Shown: in pieces, positions 1 to 5,219 of the stretch | How positions within the stretch are numbered: position 1 is the first letter of the stretch | Layout: the number at the start of each line of letters is the position of its first letter | From: Sphingomonas sp. | Lineage (GTDB): Bacteria > Pseudomonadota > Alphaproteobacteria > Sphingomonadales > Sphingomonadaceae | Length of the DNA: 5,219 bases | Reading direction: 5' to 3' | NCBI GenBank assembly: GCA_030146605.1 | Contig: JASLBO010000196.1 | Span: forward strand, 1-5,219 | The notes under the pieces: model-generated | What the model was told of the DNA's origin: nothing | Databases searched by the model: none | The model's input: the letters and a program-made list of their open reading frames with translations, nothing else | Program-made: the position numbers and the translations under genes

Positions 1-513
1 CAGGAGGAACGCGAGGCTTATCTGCGCTCGCCGCGGTGGCGCGACAATGACGGCGCCGAGGGCCTCAGCCCGGACCGCTATGCCGAAATCGCCGAGAAGG
101 AGCAGTTTCTCCTCACCATCACGGAAAATGGCTACGGCAAGCGCTCTTCGACCTACGAATATCGCCGCACCAACCGCGGCGGCCAAGGCATCACCAACAT
201 CGTCAGCTCGGACCGCAACGGTCCGGTGGTGGCGAGCTTCCCGGCGCATAATGGCGAGCAATTGATGCTGGTCACCGATCAGGCCAAGTTGATCCGCACA
301 ACGGTGGGCTCGGTGCGCGTCACCGGGCGCAACACCCAGGGCGTGATCCTCTTCCGCGTCGCTCCGGGGGAGCATGTCGTCTCCGCCGCGCGGATCGAGG
401 AGAGCGAGGAAGAGGCTGAGGTCAATCTGGCTGACGGCGCTACCGCGGCGGAGCCAACGCCGGATGGCACGACGGGCGAAGACCTCGCCGCCGGGCCGGA
501 GGACGGGCAGTAA
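1..513 (+). CDS. gyrA: DNA gyrase subunit A, C-terminal part (5' end outside window)
   Basis: GyrA is the DNA-cleaving and DNA-wrapping subunit of gyrase, which introduces negative supercoils in the cytoplasm. Only the last 170 codons are present, read in frame from base 1 to the TAA at 511-513. They cover the final blades of the C-terminal beta-pinwheel that wraps DNA. Recognisable blade motifs are ITENGYGKRSS followed by YRRTNRGGQGITNI, then LMLVTDQAKLIRTTVGSVRV and GRNTQGVILFRV. The protein ends in an acidic tail rich in Glu and Asp (about 35 residues, beginning EESEEEAEV), as many GyrA proteins do. The catalytic tyrosine and the canonical GyrA box lie upstream of the window and cannot be checked. 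ParC has a related C-terminal domain, but the blade wording and acidic tail fit GyrA much better. The stop codon sits in the left arm of a perfect inverted repeat. Confidence 0.95.
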   Translation, partial: QEEREAYLRSPRWRDNDGAEGLSPDRYAEIAEKEQFLLTITENGYGKRSSTYEYRRTNRGGQGITNIVSSDRNGPVVASFPAHNGEQLMLVTDQAKLIRTTVGSVRVTGRNTQGVILFRVAPGEHVVSAARIEESEEEAEVNLADGATAAEPTPDGTTGEDLAAGPEDGQ

Positions 514-556
514 TCCAGACGTCATCCCCGCTTTCGCGGGGATGACGTCTGGATTA
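511..556. repeat. Perfect 21-bp inverted repeat of the GTCATCCCCGC type, possible gyrA terminator
   Basis: Arms at 511-531 and 536-556 are exactly complementary, with a 4-base loop (TTTC on +, GAAA on -). The left arm includes the gyrA stop codon. The core GTCATCCCCGC/GCGGGGATGAC resembles a dispersed palindromic repeat found in many copies between genes in proteobacterial genomes; that is from general knowledge. On the - strand the GAAA loop closed by C-G would be a stable GNRA tetraloop. There is no T-run on either side, so if it ends gyrA transcription it is not a classical U-tract terminator. It could also protect the mRNA 3' end. Confidence 0.85.
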
Positions 557-610
557 GCGGAACAATCGGGATGCGGCGGTGTACTCGCCTGAGCAGCCAC
601 GGAGACACGG

Positions 611-958
611 ATGCCCGACACCACCGCCTATAAGGTCCTCACCGGCGAGCAGATGGCGGGGCTCGAGCGCGACGGCAGCTTCGCCGGCGCACCGGTGGAC
701 GTGCAGGACGGCTATATCCACCTCTCGACGGCCGCGCAGCTGCAGGAGACGCTCGACAAGCATTTTGCCGGGCAGAGCGATCTCTGGCTCGCGGCGGTCG
801 ATCTCGACGCGCTCGCCGATTTGATCAAGTGGGAACCCTCGCGCGGAGGCCAGCTGTTCCCGCACCTCTATGGCGAACTGCCGCTTGACGCGGTCGTTGC
901 CTATAGCGAACTCCATTACGAGCCGGACGGCACCCTGCGCCTGCCGGTCACCGGCTGA
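611..958 (+). CDS. DUF952 family protein
   Basis: A complete 115-residue protein matching the DUF952 family in length and motifs. Signature stretches are the N-terminal YKVLT (7-11), DGYIHLST (33-40), the hydrophobic DLWLAAVDLDAL (57-68), KWEP (73-76) and LFPHLYGEL (82-90). The invariant-looking residues are H37, W74-E75 and H85. The biochemical role of the family is not established; the conserved His and Glu could form a catalytic or ligand site, which is inference. There is no signal peptide or membrane segment, so it should be cytoplasmic. The ATG has a GGAGA ribosome site at 601-605, 5 bases upstream, which supports this start. It lies 97 bases after gyrA in the same direction, with the inverted repeat between them. 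I see no clear promoter in 557-610, so it may depend on read-through or on a promoter I cannot recognise. Confidence 0.9.
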   Translation: MPDTTAYKVLTGEQMAGLERDGSFAGAPVDVQDGYIHLSTAAQLQETLDKHFAGQSDLWLAAVDLDALADLIKWEPSRGGQLFPHLYGELPLDAVVAYSELHYEPDGTLRLPVTG

Positions 959-962
959 GGGT

Positions 963-975
963 GGGCAAATTGCCC
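963..975. promoter_or_regulatory. 13-bp palindrome GGGCAAATTGCCC, possible operator
   Basis: Six-base arms (963-968 and 970-975) flank a single central A. It lies 5 bases after the DUF952 stop and just before the proposed -35 at 978, a suitable place for a repressor or activator of the metal-uptake genes. It does not look like a classical Fur box. A one-base centre is too small for an RNA hairpin loop unless the inner pairs open, so a terminator is unlikely. The function is inferred from position only. Confidence 0.3.
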
Positions 976-977
976 GC

Positions 978-1005
978 TTGTCCCCGCGAACGGCTTCGCT
1001 AAGGG
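978..1005 (+). promoter_or_regulatory. Putative promoter for the DUF2946/receptor/PepSY genes
   Basis: TTGTCC (978-983) and TAAGGG (1000-1005) are 16 bases apart. The -10 context CGCTAAGGGCC resembles the CGCTTAAGTGCCC of the tRNA promoter at 4835-4840 in this window, so both look like housekeeping-sigma promoters of the same style. Transcription would start near 1012. That makes the GTG at 1013 almost leaderless and favours the ATG at 1031 as the start of the next gene. The call rests on two short hexamers in GC-rich DNA. Confidence 0.4.
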
Positions 1006-1030
1006 CCGGCGCGTGACCAGAGCGGCAAAC

Positions 1031-1429
1031 ATGCGGACCCATTGGCAGCGCCTCGCGCTGCTGTTGGTCGGCTGCGCGCTGCTGTTGCGGATGGCGGCCC
1101 CCGCAGGCTGGATGCCGCAGGTCGGCGCCGGGCAAGTCACGCTTTCCTGGTGCGCCGATAGCGGACTGGGCGGCCAGGCCGCGCTCGGCGAAGCCAAAGC
1201 GCTGCTCGCCAAGGCACTCGGCAAGCCGGCGCCCGACAAACACGACAAGAGCGACCAGCCCTGCGCCTTCGCAATGGCGGCGCAGCCGCTGGCGAATGCC
1301 GACCCGCTCGTTCTGTCTTTGCCATCAACCCGCGCCGAACCCGCCCGGCATGTCCGGCTCGCGCCTGCGCCGGGCCGCGGGCTTGCTGCCCCTCCCCCGC
1401 TCGCCACCGGTCCCCCGCTCCTCGGCTGA
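1031..1429 (+). CDS. DUF2946-like small secreted or membrane-anchored protein
   Basis: A protein of 132 residues from this ATG. It has a basic N-terminus (MRTHWQR), a hydrophobic segment at residues 8-24 rich in Leu and Ala, then PAGWMP. This arrangement, followed by a Cys (C41) and by a HDKSDQPCAFA stretch (H71, C78), is typical of DUF2946 proteins as I know them. The rest is low-complexity, Pro/Ala-rich and probably unstructured. It should be exported or anchored by its N-terminus, with the Cys and His residues in the periplasm. Function is unknown; members of the family often lie beside TonB-dependent metal receptors, including copper receptors, and this one sits 54 bases before such a receptor. 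A GTG at 1013 would add six residues and has AAGGG seven bases upstream. I prefer the ATG because the proposed transcription start is near 1012, but the ribosome site before the ATG is weak. Confidence 0.75.
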   Translation: MRTHWQRLALLLVGCALLLRMAAPAGWMPQVGAGQVTLSWCADSGLGGQAALGEAKALLAKALGKPAPDKHDKSDQPCAFAMAAQPLANADPLVLSLPSTRAEPARHVRLAPAPGRGLAAPPPLATGPPLLG

Positions 1430-1483
1430 CGCTGCCGGTGCGCATTTGCGCGCCTTTGCCCGTTTCTGCCGAGGATCCGTTTC

Positions 1484-3484
1484 ATGTCGAAGTCCGTTCG
1501 CGCGCTGCTCGGCGCGCCCATCTTGTTCGCCGCCCTCCCCGCCTTTGCTCAGGAGAGCCCCAGCCGGCGCGACGAGATCGTCGTCACCGCGGAGAAGCTC
1601 GTCGGCGAGGCCATCCAGCGTGTCAACGAGACGCCCGGAGGTGCCAATGTCGTCTCCGCGGAAGAGTTCGACGGGAAGCTCGCGGTCTCGCTCCGCGACG
1701 CGCTCGCTTTCTCGCCCGGCGTCTATGCCCAGCCCCGTTTCGGACAGGAAGTGCGCCTGTCGATCCGTGGCTCGGGGATCAGCCGCGGCTATCACATGCG
1801 GGGGCTGACGCTCCTCCAGGACGGCGTCCCGATCAATCTCGCCGACGACAATGGCGACTTTCAGGAGCTCGACCCCGCCTTTCTCCAGCATGTCGAAGTG
1901 TTTCGCGGCGCCAACGCGCTGCGCTTCGGCGCCTCGACACTGGGCGGCGCGATCAACGGCGTGACCCCCACCGGCCGCTCCTCGAACGGCATGAACGTGC
2001 GGATCGACGGCGGCAGCTTCGACACGCTGCGCGGCTTCGCCAGCGCCGGCTTTGCCGACGAACGCGGCGACGCCTGGCTGGCGATCGCAGGCGACCGTTC
2101 CGACGGCGATCGGGACCATTCACGCCGCAAGGCGTTGCGCGTCAACGGCAATGTCGGGCTGCGTCTGGGCGAAGGCGTCGAGACGCGCTTCTATGCCAGC
2201 GCGCAGGCGATCCGGCAGGAACTGCCTGGGGCGCTGACCTATGCTGTGGCGAGGTCGGCACCCCAAAGCGGGAACTTCCTGAACGATCAGGCACGCGACA
2301 TCGACTCCCTGCGCCTGCAGAACCGCACCAGCATCGCGCTGGGCGCAGGGACGCTGGATGCCGGACTGTTTCTGAATGCCAAGCAGCTCCACCATCCGAT
2401 CTACCAATTGGTCGACCAGAAATCACTCGATTGGGGCAGCTATGCCCGGCTGGATCAGGATTTCGGCATGTTCGGCCTCACTGCCGGGATCACTGCCCGG
2501 TTCGGCTCGGTTGCATCGCGCCGCTTCGTCAATTTGGACGACGAACGCGGCGCGAAGACTTTCGAGGCCGATCAGCAGGCGCGGACGATCGACGCTTATG
2601 CCGAGGCACGGCTGCGCCCGACCGGACAGCTGACGCTGATCGCGGGCGCGGTCTATACCTCGGGGCTGCGGCGGCAGGATCAGGCCTTCCCTGCGGCCGT
2701 CGGCAATCGCGCGACCTTCGATCAGCTCTCGCCCAAGCTCGGGTTGCTGTTCGAGCCCGCCGATGCGGTGCAGCTCTACGCCAATCTCAGCCGCAGCCAC
2801 GAACTTCCCGGCTTCATCGAACTGGCGCAGCTCTCCCAATTCGTGCCGCTCGCCGCGCAGCACGGCTGGACCGCCGAGATCGGCGGGCGCGGCCGGATCG
2901 GTCCGCTGCGCTTCGACCTCAGCGTCTATCGCGCCGATCTCGACGGCGAACTGCTCCAATATGACGTGGGCGTCGGAATTCCCGCCTCGACCTTCAACGC
3001 CGGGCGCACGCGGCATCATGGCGTGGAGCTCGGGCTCGATTACGATCTCGCCGGCTGGGCACGCCTGCGGCAAGTCTGGCAGCTGAACGACTTCCGCTTT
3101 CGCGAAGATGCGCAGTTCGGCGACAACCGGCTGCCGGTGATCCCCGAGCAGCTCTATCGCGCCGAATTGCGGCTCGGCAGCGCGGCGTTTCACGTCGCTC
3201 CCAACGTGGAATGGGTACCGCGCGGCGCCTGGGCGGATTACAGCAACAGCATGCGCGCGCGCGGCTATGTCCTGTTCGGTGCCACTGGAGAGGCCGAGGT
3301 GATACCGGGCGTAACGCTCTTCGCGGACGCGCGCAACCTTGCCGGGCGCAAGGCGCCGGGCGATATATCCGGAGTAGTGCGGTACGTGCCCGACGACCCG
3401 GCGACGCTGCGCGACGAGAGCAGCCAGATCTTCACTCCGGTCGAGCGGCGCAGCGTCTTCGCCGGCGTTCGGGCGGCGTTCTGA
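1484..3484 (+). CDS. TonB-dependent outer-membrane receptor (FecA-like group)
   Basis: A 666-residue receptor that should import a metal chelate or similar ligand across the outer membrane using TonB/ExbBD energy. Residues 1-22 are a signal peptide with an AFA cleavage site before Q23. A TonB box, DEIVVTA, lies at 30-36 directly after it, so there is no N-terminal STN signalling domain. The plug spans about 45-160, with LSIRGSG (92-98), HMRGLTLLQDGVPIN (104-118), FQELDP (126-131) and EVFRGANALRFGASTLGGAIN (138-158, the best-conserved block). The rest is a beta-barrel ending in RAAF, the terminal Phe expected for BAM-dependent insertion. A GAGG site at 1471-1474 supports the ATG. Length is normal for the class. 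The plug wording resembles iron-citrate-type receptors, but substrate cannot be read from it; ferric siderophore, copper or another metal complex are all possible. Its stop overlaps the start of the PepSY gene, so the two are probably co-transcribed and translationally coupled. Confidence 0.93.
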   Translation: MSKSVRALLGAPILFAALPAFAQESPSRRDEIVVTAEKLVGEAIQRVNETPGGANVVSAEEFDGKLAVSLRDALAFSPGVYAQPRFGQEVRLSIRGSGISRGYHMRGLTLLQDGVPINLADDNGDFQELDPAFLQHVEVFRGANALRFGASTLGGAINGVTPTGRSSNGMNVRIDGGSFDTLRGFASAGFADERGDAWLAIAGDRSDGDRDHSRRKALRVNGNVGLRLGEGVETRFYASAQAIRQELPGALTYAVARSAPQSGNFLNDQARDIDSLRLQNRTSIALGAGTLDAGLFLNAKQLHHPIYQLVDQKSLDWGSYARLDQDFGMFGLTAGITARFGSVASRRFVNLDDERGAKTFEADQQARTIDAYAEARLRPTGQLTLIAGAVYTSGLRRQDQAFPAAVGNRATFDQLSPKLGLLFEPADAVQLYANLSRSHELPGFIELAQLSQFVPLAAQHGWTAEIGGRGRIGPLRFDLSVYRADLDGELLQYDVGVGIPASTFNAGRTRHHGVELGLDYDLAGWARLRQVWQLNDFRFREDAQFGDNRLPVIPEQLYRAELRLGSAAFHVAPNVEWVPRGAWADYSNSMRARGYVLFGATGEAEVIPGVTLFADARNLAGRKAPGDISGVVRYVPDDPATLRDESSQIFTPVERRSVFAGVRAAF

Positions 3485-4815
3485 TGGCGACCGCGCCGGG
3501 TTCGCGCTGGTATAATGCCGTGTGGCGCTGGCATTTCTACGCCGGGCTGTTTTGCATGCCGTTCGTCCTGTGGCTCGTCGTGACGGGGACGATCTATCTG
3601 TGGAAGCCGCAGATCGAGGCCTGGCTCGAGCGGCCGTACGACACGCTGTCCCCGGCGGGCCCGCGGGCGAGTGCCGAAGCGCAGGTGAAGACCGCGCTTG
3701 TAGCGGTGCCCGGCGCGACGCTGCACAAATACCAGCTTCCGCAGGGGCCCGGCGAAGCGGCGCGGATCATCGTCGGCCGTCGCGGTGTGGAGACGCGCGT
3801 TTATGTCGATCCTTATCGGCTCCGCGTGCTGGGCACCGAGACCGAGAACAATCGCCCGATGCGCGTGATCTCCAGCCTGCACGGCAGCTTCCGCGCGGGC
3901 AATCCCGGAAGCTATCTGGTCGAGATCGCCGCCTGCTGGACGGTGACGATGCTGCTCACCGGCCTGTATCTGTGGTGGCCCCGTCGGGCGCGCGGGCTCG
4001 GCGGGGTGCTCTATCCGCGGTTGCGGAGCGGCAAACGCCTGTTCTGGCGCGACTTGCATGCAGTGGCGGGGATCTGGGTCGCCGTCCTCGCCTTGTTCCT
4101 GATCTCCACCGGCCTTCCCTGGGCCAAATTCTGGGGCGGCTATTTCAAGGAAGTGCGCACCGTCACGCGCACGCTCGACGGACCGCAGGACTGGCCCACG
4201 GGCGCGCGAAGCGCAATGCTCGGCGACCATGCCGAGCATGAGGGCCTGAGTATGCCGCACGCAGCCGCGTCCGGCAGCGACCTCGACCGGGTGGTTGCCG
4301 CAACATACCCGCTCGGGATCGCGCCGCCGGTACTGATCGCGCCGCCGGCGGCGGGAAGCGGTTCGTGGACCGCCACGTCGGACGCTGCCAATCGGCCACT
4401 GCGCACCCGGATCACCGTCGAGGGCGCGTCCGGCGCAATCGTGACGCGTCGCGATTTCGCCGAACGCCATTGGCTCGATCGTGCGGTCGGCTATGGCATC
4501 GCCGCACATGAAGGCGCGCTGTTCGGCCTCGCGAACCAGCTGCTTGGCACGCTGACCGCGCTGCTCCTCGCCACCTTGTCGGTATCAGGCACAGTGATGT
4601 GGTGGCGGCGGCGGCCGCAGGGGCTGCTGGGTGCGCCGATGGAATTGTCGCGCCCGCGCTACGGCATGGTGCTGATCGGCACGGTGCTGCTGCTTGCACT
4701 GGCGATGCCGCTGTTCGGCGCGACGCTGGTGCTGGTCGCACTCGCCGATCGGCTGCTGCTCCCGCGCTGGCCGGGGGTGCGGCGCTGGCTCGGCCGCACG
4801 TCGATACGCGCTTGA
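3484..4815 (+). CDS. PepSY-associated inner-membrane protein (PiuB/FoxB-like, probable metal-chelate reductase)
   Basis: A 443-residue inner-membrane protein. Helices are predicted at about 18-40, 144-165, 193-213, 353-374 and 394-421. Arg-rich stretches at 166-189 and 375-378 mark the cytoplasmic side. A PepSY-like domain fills the first periplasmic loop (about 60-120: an AEAQVKTAL helix, then a strand ending VETRVYVDPY). Family-typical motifs are WRWHFYAGL (14-22), SSLHGSF (130-136), WRDLHAVAGIW (188-198) and AHEG (341-344). The four histidines H17, H133, H192 and H342 lie at helix ends, two predicted on each side, as expected for two haems. FoxB of this family is described as a haem-binding siderophore reductase; that function here is inference. 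A His/Met cluster (H249, H252, M257, H259) lies in the second periplasmic loop. The ATG overlaps the receptor stop as TGATG and has no strong ribosome site, so coupling is likely. The same frame stays open upstream to 3211, but that part lies inside the receptor gene and is not this protein. Confidence 0.9.
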   Translation: MATAPGSRWYNAVWRWHFYAGLFCMPFVLWLVVTGTIYLWKPQIEAWLERPYDTLSPAGPRASAEAQVKTALVAVPGATLHKYQLPQGPGEAARIIVGRRGVETRVYVDPYRLRVLGTETENNRPMRVISSLHGSFRAGNPGSYLVEIAACWTVTMLLTGLYLWWPRRARGLGGVLYPRLRSGKRLFWRDLHAVAGIWVAVLALFLISTGLPWAKFWGGYFKEVRTVTRTLDGPQDWPTGARSAMLGDHAEHEGLSMPHAAASGSDLDRVVAATYPLGIAPPVLIAPPAAGSGSWTATSDAANRPLRTRITVEGASGAIVTRRDFAERHWLDRAVGYGIAAHEGALFGLANQLLGTLTALLLATLSVSGTVMWWRRRPQGLLGAPMELSRPRYGMVLIGTVLLLALAMPLFGATLVLVALADRLLLPRWPGVRRWLGRTSIRA

Positions 4816-4840
4816 CGGTTGGGCGGGCGCCGCTTAAGTG
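4812..4840 (+). promoter_or_regulatory. Promoter of tRNA-Glu
   Basis: TTGACG (4812-4817) and TAAGTG (4835-4840) are 17 bases apart, and the mature tRNA begins 17 bases after the -10. This is the strong stable-RNA promoter style I associate with sphingomonads. The region after the -10 is GC-rich (CCCGCC), which is common in promoters under stringent control. The TGA stop of the PepSY gene (4813-4815) lies within the -35. A near-consensus -35 with optimal spacing before a tRNA makes this more secure than the promoter at 978. Confidence 0.7.
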
Positions 4841-4846
4841 CCCGCC
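4822..4846. terminator. Possible hairpin after the PepSY gene, overlapping the tRNA promoter
   Basis: Arms GGCGGGC (4822-4828) and GCCCGCC (4840-4846) pair perfectly around an 11-base loop. The hairpin begins 7 bases after the PepSY stop and is followed by only TT, so it is a weak candidate for intrinsic termination. It covers the spacer and -10 of the tRNA promoter. The symmetry may simply result from the GC-rich spacer and discriminator of that promoter. Confidence 0.3.
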
Positions 4847-4857
4847 TTCCGCAGCAT

Positions 4858-4932
4858 GGCCCCTTCGTCTAGCGGTTAGGACGTCGCCCTCTCACGGCGA
4901 AAACACGAGTTCGATTCTCGTAGGGGTCACCA
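4858..4932 (+). tRNA. tRNA-Glu (anticodon CTC)
   Basis: A full 75-base cloverleaf can be drawn. The acceptor stem GGCCCCT (4858-4864) pairs with AGGGGTC (4922-4928), with one G-T pair. The discriminator is A4929 and CCA is encoded at 4930-4932. The anticodon stem TCGCC (4884-4888) pairs with GGCGA (4896-4900), and the 7-base loop CTCTCAC carries CTC at 4891-4893, which reads GAG codons. The T stem ACGAG (4905-4909) pairs with CTCGT (4917-4921) around TTCGATT. The 5' part TTCGTCTAG matches bacterial tRNA-Glu. It has its own promoter immediately upstream. Confidence 0.97.
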
Positions 4933-4976
4933 GCGATTTCAACGGCTTATCCGTCGGATAGCTGCACAATCACGCA

Positions 4977-4998
4977 ATTTACTGTAGATTTACTGCAA
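4977..4998. repeat. Tandem 11-bp direct repeat
   Basis: ATTTACTGTAG (4977-4987) is followed at once by ATTTACTGCAA (4988-4998); 9 of 11 bases match, and the first 8 are identical. The 11-base period is about one helical turn, which would place two protein-binding sites on the same DNA face. It begins 45 bases after the tRNA. It could be a pair of integrase arm sites or a regulatory site, or be chance. Confidence 0.5.
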
Positions 4999-5095
4999 AA
5001 CCGTAGCTGGAAATCGGCGGGTTTTCACGGATTGTTCCAGACAGCGGCCAGGTTAGCGGGCTCGTGACCAACTTCCGACAAATGTCTGATTCGCG

Positions 5096-5147
5096 CCAAA
5101 AGTGGCTATTCGAGCTGGCCTTGGGCAATCCCGAAAGCGGCCATTCG
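5096..5147. repeat. Imperfect 17-bp direct repeat (two copies)
   Basis: CCAAAAGTGGCTATTCG (5096-5112) and CCGAAAGCGGCCATTCG (5131-5147) match at 14 of 17 bases and are 35 bases apart. All three differences are transitions. A partial third copy, AGCGGCCA, lies at 5043-5050. The pattern looks like decayed copies of a dispersed intergenic repeat. Confidence 0.5.
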
Positions 5148-5219
5148 TTGCGATTGGGAGCGATCATCGCTACGCTCCACTAGCGGCTGCTCAGTCGCTA
5201 TCGCACACGTCACAAACGC

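Larger units (their letters stand above)
4933..5219. other. Gene-free, lower-GC stretch after the tRNA, possible integration-site remnant
   Basis: By eye the base composition drops to around half GC, well below the upstream genes. I find no supported gene on either strand. The first bases after the tRNA, GCGATTTCAACGGCTTAT, resemble what often follows a tRNA 3' end at tyrosine-integrase attachment sites, but no integrase is visible before the window ends. Short direct repeats occur at 4977-4998 and 5096-5147. Other symmetry includes CTGGAA (5007-5012) with TTCCAG (5035-5040), and the 13-bp palindrome AGCGATCATCGCT at 5159-5171. No T-run terminator for the tRNA was recognised. Confidence 0.4.

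Noticed and set aside
554..1243. Minus-strand reading frame of 229 codons opposite DUF952 and the DUF2946-like gene
   Set aside because: It lies opposite two genes with recognisable motifs and has no domain of its own.
1440..1451. Short inverted repeat GCGCA-TT-TGCGC before the receptor
   Set aside because: Five-base arms in GC-rich DNA are expected by chance and there is no supporting promoter or terminator feature.
1438..2964. Long + strand reading frame of 508 codons over the receptor gene
   Set aside because: Its product is Arg-rich low-complexity sequence, typical of an out-of-frame reading of GC-rich coding DNA. The receptor frame has a signal peptide, TonB box and plug motifs.
3211..3483. 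Upstream extension of the PepSY frame
   Set aside because: It overlaps the last 270 bases of the receptor, encodes Arg-rich sequence without motifs, and the TGATG junction at 3482-3486 gives a normal start.
3265..4509. Minus-strand reading frame of 414 codons opposite the receptor end and PepSY gene
   Set aside because: No recognisable domain, Arg/Gly/Pro-rich composition, and it lies opposite two well-supported genes.
4599..4961. + strand reading frame of 120 codons running through the tRNA
   Set aside because: It overlaps the PepSY gene in another frame and a clear tRNA; its product is Ala/Arg-rich without motifs.
4979..5167. Minus-strand reading frame of 62 codons with a GGAG a few bases before its ATG
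   Set aside because: The product matches no family I know and owes its repeated WPLSG to the underlying DNA repeats. The ribosome-site match alone is too short to support a gene.
1..5219. CRISPR array, insertion sequence, toxin-antitoxin pair or defence genes
   Set aside because: No regularly spaced repeats, transposase, or small gene pairs were found on either strand.

Overview
The window is GC-rich chromosomal DNA that looks like an alphaproteobacterium of the Sphingomonadales. The reasons are the style of the GyrA C-terminus, a DUF952 gene just after gyrA, a tRNA promoter of the TTGAC-N17-TAAG type, and a GTCATCCCCGC inverted repeat. This placement rests on recognition, not on a search. 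Every supported gene lies on the + strand.

Layout. Bases 1-513 are the 3' end of gyrA (last 170 codons). Its stop codon lies inside a perfect 21-bp inverted repeat (511-556). A small DUF952 gene follows (611-958). A short intergenic gap holds a palindrome (963-975) and a promoter-like sequence (978-1005). It leads into a three-gene set: a small secreted or membrane-anchored DUF2946-like protein (1031-1429), a 666-residue TonB-dependent outer-membrane receptor (1484-3484), and a 443-residue PepSY-type inner-membrane protein (3484-4815). The last two overlap at a TGATG junction. A tRNA-Glu(CTC) gene follows (4858-4932), with its promoter -35 laid over the PepSY stop codon. The last 287 bases are visibly poorer in GC, carry no convincing gene, and contain short direct repeats.

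How the genes work together. The receptor would bring a metal chelate across the outer membrane using TonB energy. The PepSY protein has four histidines placed at the membrane ends of its helices, two predicted on each side. This suggests a haem-binding reductase, as described for FoxB of Pseudomonas aeruginosa, that could release the metal by reduction. The DUF2946-like protein has two Cys and a His next to the second Cys and may handle metal in the periplasm. Iron-siderophore and copper are both possible substrates; the sequence does not decide between them. No STN signalling domain, sigma factor or FecR gene is present, so regulation is not by FecA-type surface signalling within this window.

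No wholly new system is evident. The items most worth a second look are the putative di-haem layout and His/Met cluster of the PepSY protein, the compact DUF2946-receptor-PepSY set, the promoter/stop/hairpin overlap before the tRNA, and the possible integration-site remnant after it.
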